Assembly: GCF_007827465.1 (NCBI RefSeq)
Contig: NZ_VISL01000001.1
Coordinates: 1,378,501-1,442,500 of the forward strand
DNA length: 64,000 nt
Source of the DNA: Dokdonia sp. Hel_I_53
Lineage (GTDB): Bacteria > Bacteroidota > Bacteroidia > Flavobacteriales > Flavobacteriaceae
Direction of reading: 5' to 3'
Every line of letters begins with the position of its first letter. Position 1 is the stretch's first letter. Below, piece after piece: positions 42,037 to 51,591 of this stretch. Made by a program: the position numbers and the translations under genes. A model generated the notes under the pieces. That model saw nothing but the letters and a program-made list of their open reading frames with translations, did not search any database and was not told the DNA's origin.

Positions 42037-43491
42037 ATGGAAAAGATAATAGATGAAGGTAAACAAGGTGAAGCCTTAACACTTGAGCGTAAAGCTCAAA
42101 ATACTAAAAAGCTTTTTATTGAAAGTTATGGTTGCCAGATGAACTTTGCTGATAGTGAAGTAGTGGCCTCCATACTTAACAATGAAGGATATAATACTAC
42201 TCAAGATCTTGAGGAAGCAGACCTCGTACTTGTGAATACTTGTTCTATACGAGATAAAGCAGAAGTTACCGTACGTAAACGTCTTGAAAAATACCAAGCT
42301 GTAAAGCGCAAGAAAAACCCAACAATGAAAGTGGGAGTGCTAGGCTGTATGGCAGAGCGGCTTAAAAGTAAATTCTTAGAAGAAGAAAAAATAGTGGATC
42401 TTGTTGTTGGTCCAGATGCCTATAAAGATATTCCTAATCTTCTTAGTGAAGTAGAAGAAGGACGCAATGCAGTAAATGTAATTTTATCAAAAGAAGAGAC
42501 GTATGGTGATATCTCACCTGTAAGGTTACAGACTAACGGTGTGACCGCTTTTGTGTCTATCACTAGAGGATGTGATAATATGTGTACCTTTTGCGTGGTT
42601 CCTTTTACTAGAGGTAGGGAGCGCAGCCGTGATCCGCAGTCTATTTTAGAAGAAGTAAATGATCTTGCTAGTAAAGGTTTTAAAGAAATCACTTTATTGG
42701 GTCAAAATGTTGACTCCTACCTATGGTACGGTGGCGGACTCAAAAAAGACTTTGCAGCAGCAAGTGACATGGCAAAAGCTACAGCAGTAAATTTTGCCCA
42801 ACTCATGGATATGGTAGCTCGTGCGCAACCTAAAATGCGTATTAGATTTTCTACTTCTAACCCTCAGGATATGACACTCGATGTAATTGAGGTCATGGCA
42901 AATCACAAAAATGTATGTAATTACATTCACTTACCAGTGCAATCTGGAAGTGACCGTATTCTAAAGTTAATGAATCGCCAGCATACAGCTGCAGAATACA
43001 AAAAACTCATCGACGATATTAAGCGCATTATTCCCGACATAGGAATAAGCCAAGATATGATTACAGGGTTCCCTACTGAGACAGAAGAAGATCAACAAAT
43101 GACCCTAGACCTAATCAACTATGTAAAATATGATTATGGATTTATGTTTTACTATTCTGAACGTCCAGGAACGCTCGCCGAAAGGAAAATGGAAGACGAC
43201 GTACCCCTAGAGGTTAAAAAACGTCGCTTACAAGAAGTTATAGATTTGCAACGAGAAATCTCTCGCACAAACCTACTACGCTATAAAGATCAAGTAGTTG
43301 AAATTCTTATTGAAAAAGAATCAAAAAAGAATAAAAACGAGTGGAGTGGTCGCAACGATCAAAATGTAGTTGCTGTATTCCCTAAAGGAGATTATAAGGT
43401 AGGCGATTTTGTAAATGTAAAAGTGACAGAATGTACGACAGGTACACTTATAGGTAAAGCAACTGGATACGCCAATTATTGGCAGGAGTAA
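42037..43491 (+). CDS. miaB: tRNA-2-methylthio-N6-dimethylallyladenosine synthase MiaB
   Basis: 484 residues. The N-terminal UPF0004 domain has three Cys (YGCQMN, NTCSIRD, GCMAER) for one iron-sulfur cluster. The radical-SAM domain carries RGCDNMCTFCVVPFTRGRERS (CxxxCxxC). A C-terminal TRAM domain (about 415-480) binds tRNA. It adds the methylthio group at position 37 of tRNAs reading U-starting codons. A 22-base perfect palindrome begins one base after the stop. Confidence 0.96.
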   Translation: MEKIIDEGKQGEALTLERKAQNTKKLFIESYGCQMNFADSEVVASILNNEGYNTTQDLEEADLVLVNTCSIRDKAEVTVRKRLEKYQAVKRKKNPTMKVGVLGCMAERLKSKFLEEEKIVDLVVGPDAYKDIPNLLSEVEEGRNAVNVILSKEETYGDISPVRLQTNGVTAFVSITRGCDNMCTFCVVPFTRGRERSRDPQSILEEVNDLASKGFKEITLLGQNVDSYLWYGGGLKKDFAAASDMAKATAVNFAQLMDMVARAQPKMRIRFSTSNPQDMTLDVIEVMANHKNVCNYIHLPVQSGSDRILKLMNRQHTAAEYKKLIDDIKRIIPDIGISQDMITGFPTETEEDQQMTLDLINYVKYDYGFMFYYSERPGTLAERKMEDDVPLEVKKRRLQEVIDLQREISRTNLLRYKDQVVEILIEKESKKNKNEWSGRNDQNVVAVFPKGDYKVGDFVNVKVTECTTGTLIGKATGYANYWQE

Positions 43492-43492
43492 A

Positions 43493-43514
43493 TTACGCTT
43501 TCGCGAAAGCGTAA
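43493..43514. repeat. Highly iterated palindrome, copy 10 (22-base perfect palindrome)
   Basis: The longest copy: the halves TTACGCTTTCG and CGAAAGCGTAA pair fully. It starts one base after the miaB stop codon. Confidence 0.95.
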
Positions 43515-43621
43515 AAAGATTTATTAAAAGATTACCTAAATATTGAAAAGCATCGCTTATCAATATTTAGTGCTTACTTTCATTTTCTGAGAAGGAATTG
43601 AAGAATTGAATATTCATTAGT

Positions 43622-44884
43622 ATGGAAGGAATACAAACTACAAAACAACGATTCGGGATTATAGGGGATAATCCAGGCCTAAATAGAGCAGTAGAAAAAT
43701 CTATACAAGTAGCTCCTACAGATATTTCTGTGCTCGTTACAGGAGAGTCTGGAGTAGGTAAAGAATCTATACCGCGCATTATACACTCGCTTTCTCATAG
43801 AAAACACAATAAATACATTGCTGTAAACTGTGGAGCCATACCAGAAGGAACGATAGACAGTGAGTTATTTGGGCATGAAAAAGGTGCCTTTACTGGGGCA
43901 ACCACAACTCGAAGTGGTTATTTTGAAGAGGCAGATGGAGGAACTATTTTTCTTGATGAAGTAGGAGAGCTCCCACTACCTACACAAGTGAGATTACTTC
44001 GGGTATTAGAAAATGGAGAGTTTTTAAAAGTAGGATCTTCAAAAACTCAAAAAACAGACGTTCGTATTGTTGCAGCTACAAACGTGCAAATGTTTGAAGC
44101 TATAAAAGAAGGTAAATTTCGTGAAGACTTATATTACAGATTAAGTACCATTGAAATAGGCTTGCCGCCACTAAGAGATCGTAAAGGAGATATTCATTTG
44201 CTTTTTAGAAAATTTGCTTCAGACTTCGCCATGAAGTACAAAATGCCTACGATTAGACTTTCTGAAGAGGCCATAAAACTTCTAATCGCTTATCGATGGA
44301 GTGGCAATATACGTCAGTTACGTAATGTTGCAGAGCAAATATCTGTATTAGAAACAAATCGTGAAGTGAGTGCAGAAACAATGCACAATTACTTGCCAGA
44401 TACCGGCTCTAGATTACCCGCTGTCATTAAAAACAAAGAACAATCAGATTTTTCTAACGAGAGAGAGATATTGTACAAAGTACTGTTTGATATGAAAGCT
44501 GATCTCAATGACCTAAAGAAGCTCACATTAGAGCTCATGAAAAATGGAAATACTAAAGATGTAAGAGAAGAGAACGAGTCGCTTATTAAAAAAATATATG
44601 ATGATGATGATGATTCTTATGAAACGGTAGAAGAGGTAATGGATGTATTACAAATTCCTCAAAAAGAGGAAATTCAACCCGTTAAAACTCCAGAACCTGC
44701 TGCAGATCCATATCACTTTGCTGAAGAAATTGAAGAAGAGGAAACGTTATCCTTACATGATAAAGAGCTAGAACTCATCACAAAATCATTAGAAAGGCAC
44801 AAGGGAAAAAGAAAAGCAGCCGCACAAGAACTAGGAATTAGTGAGCGTACACTCTATCGAAAAATCAAACAATTTGACTTATAA
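43622..44884 (+). CDS. Sigma-54-dependent transcriptional activator without receiver domain
   Basis: 420 residues. The AAA+ domain begins almost at once (IIGDNPGLNRAVEKS): Walker A GESGVGKE (41-48), the sigma-54 contact loop GAFTGA (88-93), Walker B GGTIFLDEVGEL (106-117). There is no N-terminal response-regulator or ligand-sensing domain. A long acidic segment (about 275-375) leads to a Fis-type helix-turn-helix at the end (KAAAQELGISERTLYRKIKQ). It should activate sigma-54 promoters; control is probably by expression or by the acidic region. miaB lies upstream, lptE downstream. Confidence 0.92.
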   Translation: MEGIQTTKQRFGIIGDNPGLNRAVEKSIQVAPTDISVLVTGESGVGKESIPRIIHSLSHRKHNKYIAVNCGAIPEGTIDSELFGHEKGAFTGATTTRSGYFEEADGGTIFLDEVGELPLPTQVRLLRVLENGEFLKVGSSKTQKTDVRIVAATNVQMFEAIKEGKFREDLYYRLSTIEIGLPPLRDRKGDIHLLFRKFASDFAMKYKMPTIRLSEEAIKLLIAYRWSGNIRQLRNVAEQISVLETNREVSAETMHNYLPDTGSRLPAVIKNKEQSDFSNEREILYKVLFDMKADLNDLKKLTLELMKNGNTKDVREENESLIKKIYDDDDDSYETVEEVMDVLQIPQKEEIQPVKTPEPAADPYHFAEEIEEEETLSLHDKELELITKSLERHKGKRKAAAQELGISERTLYRKIKQFDL

Positions 44885-44937
44885 ATTTTCCTCAAGTTGT
44901 CATTCCAATTTTTAATATGCATCTTCGTTTTAGATTT

Positions 44938-45450
44938 ATGAAAACAATTAGAAATATTGCTTTATTAGTTTGTTTTGTACTGAGTTTACAAAGCTGTGGG
45001 GTTTATTCACTAAGTGGGGTTTCTATAACAACCGAAGAAACTTTTGAAGTGCGTTTTTTTCAAAACGAAGCAGCTATTGTTGAGCCTGGTATAGATCTTA
45101 GACTTACAAATGAGTTACGTGACCTTATCGCAAACCAGTCTCCACTATCGATTACAAATACAAACGCAGATGTTATTTATGAAGGTGAGATTGTAGAGTA
45201 CTATATCGCACCTCAGGCATCAACTTCAGAAAATACTGCTGCTCAAAACCGATTGACAGTCACAGTAAATTGTCGCTTTTATAATAATACTCGCAAAGAT
45301 GGAACGTATGACTTTGAACGTCGTTTTTCTTTCTTTTCTGATGTCCCTGGCTCTAATCTTTTAACCGGAAGCCAACTGGACACCGCTTTAGATGAAATTT
45401 TTGAACGTATTACTCAAGATATTTTTAATGCATCCCTTGCGCGCTGGTAA
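44938..45450 (+). CDS. lptE: LPS assembly lipoprotein LptE
   Basis: 170 residues from ATG 44938; the ATG at 44917 would put seven residues before the signal. Lipobox LSLQSC, then GVYSLSGVSITTEETFEVRF, the Bacteroidota LptE pattern. With LptD it inserts lipopolysaccharide into the outer leaflet. The next gene starts right after its stop codon with no gap, so the operon lptE-TPR protein-secG is coupled. Confidence 0.88.
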   Translation: MKTIRNIALLVCFVLSLQSCGVYSLSGVSITTEETFEVRFFQNEAAIVEPGIDLRLTNELRDLIANQSPLSITNTNADVIYEGEIVEYYIAPQASTSENTAAQNRLTVTVNCRFYNNTRKDGTYDFERRFSFFSDVPGSNLLTGSQLDTALDEIFERITQDIFNASLARW

Positions 45451-46395
45451 ATGAATATAGAGCAATACACATATCTACTGGAAAATCCTCAGCATATTGA
45501 GAATTCTCACACATCACAAATTAAGGAGGTGATAGAAGCTTTTCCATTTTTCCAAAGTGCACACGCATTGCACTTAAAATGCCTTAAAAATGAAGGTAGC
45601 TTTTCTTATAATAACGCACTTAAAAAAACCGCTGCTCATACAGTAGATAGAGCTGTATTATTTGATTTTATAACCTCAAATGAGTTTTTGCAAAATGATA
45701 TTAGTTCATCAATCAAAGAGCAAGATCAAAGATTAAGAGCTATTTCAATCGTAGAAGAGGAAGACTTATCTACAGAAGTTGAGCAACAAGAACAAAATAA
45801 AGCGTCTCAAATATTAGATCCTGGTCTATTTGTAGTTAAAGAAGACTCTATGATGACTCGACCTGTTGTTGAAGAGTCGTTACAGTTAGGAACTCCACTA
45901 CCGTTTACAAAATCTGAATCTCACTCCTTCGGAGAATGGCTTAAACTAGCAAGTTTTCAACCCATTGACAGAAGTAGTGATCCAGAAAAAGCAGTAGATA
46001 ATGACAGTACTACATCACCAGAAATTTCTGATACCATTATAACTAAAACCATTGTAGAGGCAGATGAAAATCTAAAGGGGTCAACTTTAAAAAAAGATCT
46101 AGAAACTACTAAGCTCTCTAAAAAGCGTAAGCAGAAAATTGTCGATTCCTTTATAGAGAACAATCCTAAGATATCTAGAGCAACCTCTAATAAAACAAAA
46201 AAAACCTCTCCCTCAAGCGCAGCTCAATTTTCACCTGATGCCTTAATGACAGAGACTTTGGCTCGTGTTTATGTGGAGCAAAAAAATTACAAAAAGGCAA
46301 AACAAGCCTTTAGAATTTTAAGTTTGAAATATCCAGAAAAAAGTGGTTTCTTTGCAGACCAAATTCGGGCAGTAGAACAACTTGAAGAACAATAA
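45451..46395 (+). CDS. Helical protein with C-terminal TPR-like motif, between lptE and secG
   Basis: 314 residues. N-terminal helical repeat-like region (MNIEQYTYLLENPQHIENSH to about 100), a low-complexity Ser/Thr/Lys-rich middle, and a C-terminal TPR-like helix pair (TETLARVYVEQKNYKKAKQA, YPEKSGFFADQIRAVEQL). No signal peptide or membrane helix. The ATG directly follows the lptE stop. Function unknown; the gene order lptE-this-secG is one I associate with Flavobacteriaceae. Confidence 0.75.
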   Translation: MNIEQYTYLLENPQHIENSHTSQIKEVIEAFPFFQSAHALHLKCLKNEGSFSYNNALKKTAAHTVDRAVLFDFITSNEFLQNDISSSIKEQDQRLRAISIVEEEDLSTEVEQQEQNKASQILDPGLFVVKEDSMMTRPVVEESLQLGTPLPFTKSESHSFGEWLKLASFQPIDRSSDPEKAVDNDSTTSPEISDTIITKTIVEADENLKGSTLKKDLETTKLSKKRKQKIVDSFIENNPKISRATSNKTKKTSPSSAAQFSPDALMTETLARVYVEQKNYKKAKQAFRILSLKYPEKSGFFADQIRAVEQLEEQ

Positions 46396-46408
46396 AGAAT
46401 AAAGAATT

Positions 46409-46762
46409 ATGAGTACTACGTTTTATATATTTTTAGGACTGATCATTATCGTGGCTTTCCTTCTTGTAGTCGTTATTATGGTACAAAACCCTAAAGGTGG
46501 AGGATTGTCCTCTTCTTTTGGTGGTGGTGGCACGCAGCAAATGGGTGGTGTGCAAAAAACTACAGACTTTTTAGATAAAGCAACATGGGCACTTGCAACA
46601 TTGCTTTTAATTCTTATTCTAGCAAGTAACTTGTCTATTTTTGACGGAAGTGTAGTTGCAGAATCTCAAGTATTTGACGAGGATTCTATAGAAAATACTA
46701 CACCTGCTCCAGCCCCAGTATCATTACCTGATGATACTACAAATGACACAGACGGAAACTAG
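46409..46762 (+). CDS. secG: Preprotein translocase subunit SecG
   Basis: 117 residues. Two membrane helices (about 4-24 and 58-78) with the conserved VVIMVQNPKGGGLSSSFGGGGTQQMGG loop between them, the SecG signature, and an acidic Pro/Asp tail typical of this phylum. It supports SecYEG protein export. 13 bases after the preceding gene; a terminator follows. Confidence 0.93.
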   Translation: MSTTFYIFLGLIIIVAFLLVVVIMVQNPKGGGLSSSFGGGGTQQMGGVQKTTDFLDKATWALATLLLILILASNLSIFDGSVVAESQVFDEDSIENTTPAPAPVSLPDDTTNDTDGN

Positions 46763-46784
46763 TATATTATACTTATAAAATCAC

Positions 46785-46814
46785 AAAAAGCCATCCTAAG
46801 GATGGCTTTTTTCT
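46785..46814 (+). terminator. Terminator of the lptE-secG operon
   Basis: AAAAGCCATCCT (46786-46797) pairs with AGGATGGCTTTT (46799-46810), then TTCTTTT; 23 bases past the secG stop. Confidence 0.85.
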
Positions 46815-46934
46815 TTTCAAATTTATAGCTCTCAAGTACCTGAGATAGTAATTGTACGATATAATTAGGATTAGTAAAGTACCGCCTAGCATATGTTGTA
46901 TCACTATCTGACGTTACTAATTACAATGCAAATT

Positions 46935-46956
46935 TGTCAGTTTCTACCTGCTGGCA
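46935..46956 (+). promoter_or_regulatory. Possible heat-shock control element upstream of groES
   Basis: TGTCAG (46935-46940), ten bases, CTGGCA (46951-46956): a five-of-six inverted repeat about 80 bases before groES. No CIRCE element (TTAGCACTC-N9-GAGTGCTAA) is present, so HrcA control is unlikely. A weak call. The remaining part of the 272-base spacer shows no gene. Confidence 0.3.
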
Positions 46957-47034
46957 TAATTTCTGTCTTTTACGCTCGCGTAACCTCAGCCGGAGGTCTT
47001 AAAATTCAACTTAATAACTTAAAATAAATCAACA

Positions 47035-47310
47035 ATGGCAATTAACATCAAACCATTAGCAGATCGAGTAATTATCGAGCCTGTAGCAGCAGAGACACAA
47101 ACAGCATCTGGTTTATACATCCCAGATAGTGCACAAGAAAAACAACAAAAAGGTAAAATCGTAGCGGTAGGTTCTGGTAAGAAAGATTACGAAATGACTG
47201 TAAAAGTAGGAGATACTGTAATCTATGGAAAATATGCTGGAAGCGAATTAAAATTTGACGGTGTAGATTATATGATTATGAAAGAAGAAGACATCTTAGC
47301 GATCGTTTAA
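47035..47310 (+). CDS. groES: Co-chaperonin GroES
   Basis: 91 residues. MAINIKPLADRVIIEPVAAE and the mobile loop TASGLYIPDSAQEKQQKGKI (23-42) with VGDTVIYGKYAGSELKFDG are diagnostic. It caps the GroEL cage during folding. groEL follows 94 bases later, with a palindrome copy in the gap. Confidence 0.97.
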   Translation: MAINIKPLADRVIIEPVAAETQTASGLYIPDSAQEKQQKGKIVAVGSGKKDYEMTVKVGDTVIYGKYAGSELKFDGVDYMIMKEEDILAIV

Positions 47311-47318
47311 TTCTTTTA

Positions 47319-47334
47319 CGCTTTCGCGAAAGCG
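47319..47334. repeat. Highly iterated palindrome, copy 11 (between groES and groEL)
   Basis: CGCTTTCGCGAAAGCG, 8 bases after the groES stop and about 70 bases before the groEL start, inside the chaperonin operon. Confidence 0.95.
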
Positions 47335-47380
47335 CACTAAATCGCATTATAAAATTTATTAACCAAGAAATTTTCGCTGA

Positions 47381-49039
<1,659 letters not shown>

Positions 49040-49090
49040 TGGAGAGTCGTCACCGACTTTTATGAACTACCTTCTGGCAGTTCTAAACAA

Positions 49091-49121
49091 AAAAAAACCT
49101 CTGCAATTGCAGAGGTTTTTT
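49091..49121. terminator. Bidirectional terminator after groEL
   Basis: AAAAACCTCTGC (49093-49104), loop AATT, GCAGAGGTTTTT (49109-49120): a 12-bp stem with T runs both ways, between convergent groEL and the HMA-MauE gene. Confidence 0.9.
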
Positions 49122-49170
49122 CTTTTAAGAAACTCCCTAAAGACTTTTAGAAAGTTTATAATTATTTCAC

Positions 49171-49938
49171 TTAGACGTAACTAAATAACATCGCTATTGC
49201 CATTAAAATCATAATGGCATTTTCGATAAAAGTTGCCTCAGTCATTGGTAATTTAAGTGCTGTGCCTAAACAAGCGCATTGGATTGATTTTTTATCAAGC
49301 AATGTTTTAGTTACACCAATGGTCGTAATTCCTAACACGATGATTGTTGCTACTAAGGCAAATTCCACATAGAAGCGCATTAAAAATAGTAACCCCAAAA
49401 TGGTTTCAATAAAAGGGTAAACTTTTGCATAAAAAGGAACTTTTTTTGCGAGAGGATCATACATCTGAAAGCTCTGAGCAAAACCTTTTAAATCTAGCAT
49501 TTTAAAAAAGCTAAACACTATATAAAATAACCCCATAAAGTCTAACATTCCAGCTTTCCAATTCCACTCTTTATAATGAAGTAAAATTGAAGCTACTGTA
49601 ATATAGAGTAGGATTAAAAATAAAGGTTTGAGCTGACTAAGTTTTGAAGATGTTTCCGCTTCCGCGAAAGCGTGGTCAGAATTTTTAAAAACTCCACTAC
49701 TACCTTGATTCGTTTCTAGATCTTGCTCCGAAGGTTTATTCTCTATAACTGTATACTTCACAGGCAAAACTTCTTGTAATGTGCTTGCCGTTATATGAGT
49801 GGTGGCTTCAATAACAGCTTGTTCTTTTTCAAGATTCACAGCTGCGTGAGAAATACTAGAAATTTCATTGAGCATCTTTTCAACAGAAGACCTACATCCG
49901 TTGCAGGTCATTCCTTTAATGGTATATGTTTGCGTCAT
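49171..49938 (-). CDS. Fusion of a heavy-metal-associated (HMA) domain with a MauE/DoxX-like membrane domain
   Basis: 255 residues. Residues 1-68 are an HMA domain with the metal-binding GMTCNGC (Cys12, Cys15). A linker (about 69-104) contains AFAEA (90-94), encoded by a one-mismatch copy of the iterated palindrome. Residues 105-255 hold about four membrane helices with QCACLGTALKLPMTEATFIE near the end, a MauE/DoxX-like pattern with a Cys-x-Cys. Probably a membrane metallochaperone or thiol-linked redox protein. Last gene of the metal cluster on this strand. Confidence 0.8.
   Translation of the reverse strand: MTQTYTIKGMTCNGCRSSVEKMLNEISSISHAAVNLEKEQAVIEATTHITASTLQEVLPVKYTVIENKPSEQDLETNQGSSGVFKNSDHAFAEAETSSKLSQLKPLFLILLYITVASILLHYKEWNWKAGMLDFMGLFYIVFSFFKMLDLKGFAQSFQMYDPLAKKVPFYAKVYPFIETILGLLFLMRFYVEFALVATIIVLGITTIGVTKTLLDKKSIQCACLGTALKLPMTEATFIENAIMILMAIAMLFSYV
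49657..49672. repeat. One-mismatch copy of the iterated palindrome
   Basis: CGCTTCCGCGAAAGCG, in the linker of the HMA-MauE fusion gene, encoding Ala-Phe-Ala-Glu-Ala. Confidence 0.75.
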
Positions 49939-49982
49939 CTCATATCAAAATTTAAATACTGTTTACACTATCCGTTTTATAG

Positions 49983-50861
49983 TTAGTATTTGTGATTATC
50001 ATGATCATGGACTTCACCACTGGTCTGTAGCGTAACCTCTTTCATGTTGAATACACTCAGCGACTTTCCTTTATAATTAGTGATATACAAGTTATCATCA
50101 GTCACTAGAATATCTGTAGGCTTTGAAACGTCGCGAGTAAGTGTTTGCTTGAGGTTTCCTTGCAAATCAAAAACAAGCACGCGATTATTCTCAAAGTCAG
50201 TAGAGATTACCTCATCACTCGTTACAAAAATACCTGTGGTGGCATTCATGCCTTGATCCTCACCTATGGTTTGGAGGTGGGCTCCCTTTTTATTAAACTT
50301 TTGAATTCTGTTATTATAGGCATCAGCTACCCATATAGCACTTTCTGTAATTTGAACATCAGTTGGATAATAAAAATCACCATCAGCTTTTCCTTCTTTT
50401 CCAAAAGACGACCATGTCTCAAAATCTGCAGTGTAAAGAATTCTATTGTTGTAAAAATCTGCTATCGCAAACTCATTACCATATAAAGATACACCTGCTG
50501 GAGCATCAAGACTATCAGTAATTGAGATAGAAACTCTGTTATCTCCTTTGACACTTAAAATCTCATCATTTCCATATTGGGGAATATAAACAACGTCTTC
50601 TTTAGAATCAATGTGCATAGGTCTATCTAAGGAATCGATGGTTTTTGTAATAATTCCCTCATCATTAACAAGAACAACCCGATGGTGATCTCCATCGCTG
50701 AGCCATAATCCATTTTTGCCCGAAGAGGAGATACCAATTGGATTTACTCCATCTAAATTAATGGTGCGAGCATGAACCCATTGCAACTTTTTAATAGATG
50801 TGTCTTCTTTACAGCTTATTGTTAATAATGCTGCAACTATTAATACATATATATATTTCAT
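49983..50861 (-). CDS. NHL-repeat (beta-propeller) lipoprotein
   Basis: 292 residues. Lipoprotein signal LLTISC. The mature protein is a beta-propeller of NHL-type repeats: NGLWLSDGDHHRVVLVNDEG, EFAIADFYNNRILYTADF, ESAIWVADAYNNRIQKFNKK, DEVISTDFENNRVLVFDLQG and DNLYITNYKGKSLSVFNMKE. It ends in a His-rich tail (HDHDNH) that could bind metal. Likely anchored in the outer or inner membrane facing the periplasm. It sits between the two HMA genes, and a hairpin with a T run lies just before its start codon. Confidence 0.82.
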   Translation of the reverse strand: MKYIYVLIVAALLTISCKEDTSIKKLQWVHARTINLDGVNPIGISSSGKNGLWLSDGDHHRVVLVNDEGIITKTIDSLDRPMHIDSKEDVVYIPQYGNDEILSVKGDNRVSISITDSLDAPAGVSLYGNEFAIADFYNNRILYTADFETWSSFGKEGKADGDFYYPTDVQITESAIWVADAYNNRIQKFNKKGAHLQTIGEDQGMNATTGIFVTSDEVISTDFENNRVLVFDLQGNLKQTLTRDVSKPTDILVTDDNLYITNYKGKSLSVFNMKEVTLQTSGEVHDHDNHKY

Positions 50862-50870
50862 AAGATATTT

Positions 50871-50919
50871 TAAAAAAGGAGAGGTGAAGTGGTTTGGGGG
50901 AAACTAGTATCACCCCTCC
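50871..50919 (-). terminator. Hairpin with T run between the tandem-HMA gene and the NHL gene
   Basis: On the minus strand GGAGGGGTGA (50910-50919) pairs with TCACCTCTCC (50878-50887), 9 of 10, around a 22-base loop, followed by TTTTTTA. It lies 28 bases past the tandem-HMA stop and 10 bases before the NHL ATG, so it could be a terminator or an attenuator. Confidence 0.6.
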
Positions 50920-50946
50920 AAGCCTTTCATTTAAAAGTGAAAGACA

Positions 50947-51573
50947 TTATTTTATTAAGCGATTATATTTACAACAAGCTGGCAAATCATTGTAAGCTTT
51001 ATCTGTGGCTTTATGTGCTTTTGTATCATGCCCAGCTTTTGCAATTTGTTTTTGGATTCTATTGAGTGAAGTTTGACTATTATCGAAGCTTACTTCTAGC
51101 AACTGTGAATCTTTGTTCCACGCTGCATCAATCACACCTTCTATCCCTGTGGTTGCTTTCAAAATTCTTGCTTCGCACATTCCGCATTTTCCAGCAACTA
51201 TCATTTTCTGGTTCTTGACGTCGCTTTCCTCCGTGAGTTCAGTAGTATTAGAAACAGACTCCTCTACTTTTCCATTTGCTCTAACAATTTTTGAAGTTAT
51301 AGGTGTATAGCCTGCTTTTTCAACTTGTTTTACAACAGCCTCCATAGTAAGCGCTTTTTCTGCGGGATATTTAAAACTAAAGTCCCCTGTCTCAATATCT
51401 ATTGCAACATTTTTAATGCCTTTAAATTCTTTAAATTTTTTCTCCAGACCATATGCACAAAAAGGACAACCTAAACCATCTACTTGTACTTGAAATTGAT
51501 CCATATTTTTTTGAGCTTGTAAGCCGACAGAGGTTACTAGCACAAGGATTAATGTTATTATCGTTGTTTTCAT
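50947..51573 (-). CDS. Exported tandem-HMA heavy-metal-binding protein
   Basis: 208 residues. Signal peptide (MKTTIITLILVLVTSVGLQA). The first HMA-like domain has LGCPFCAYGLEKKF (Cys36, Cys39); the second has GKCGMCEARIL (Cys130, Cys133). A C-terminal LPACCKYN adds Cys200/201. Six thiols in the periplasm suggest a metal carrier or scavenger, for copper, mercury or similar. It is co-oriented with the outer-membrane barrel upstream (18 bases). Confidence 0.85.
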   Translation of the reverse strand: MKTTIITLILVLVTSVGLQAQKNMDQFQVQVDGLGCPFCAYGLEKKFKEFKGIKNVAIDIETGDFSFKYPAEKALTMEAVVKQVEKAGYTPITSKIVRANGKVEESVSNTTELTEESDVKNQKMIVAGKCGMCEARILKATTGIEGVIDAAWNKDSQLLEVSFDNSQTSLNRIQKQIAKAGHDTKAHKATDKAYNDLPACCKYNRLIK

Positions 51574-51591
51574 AATTTTAATTTTATTTTT

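Noticed and set aside
43493..43514. Palindromes as ordinary rho-independent terminators
   Set aside because: They lack a loop and a following T run, and identical copies lie inside coding sequence; the window has separate, conventional terminators.
46763..47034. Search for a CIRCE element before groES
   Set aside because: TTAGCACTC-N9-GAGTGCTAA is absent; only a weak TGTCAG/CTGGCA repeat is present.
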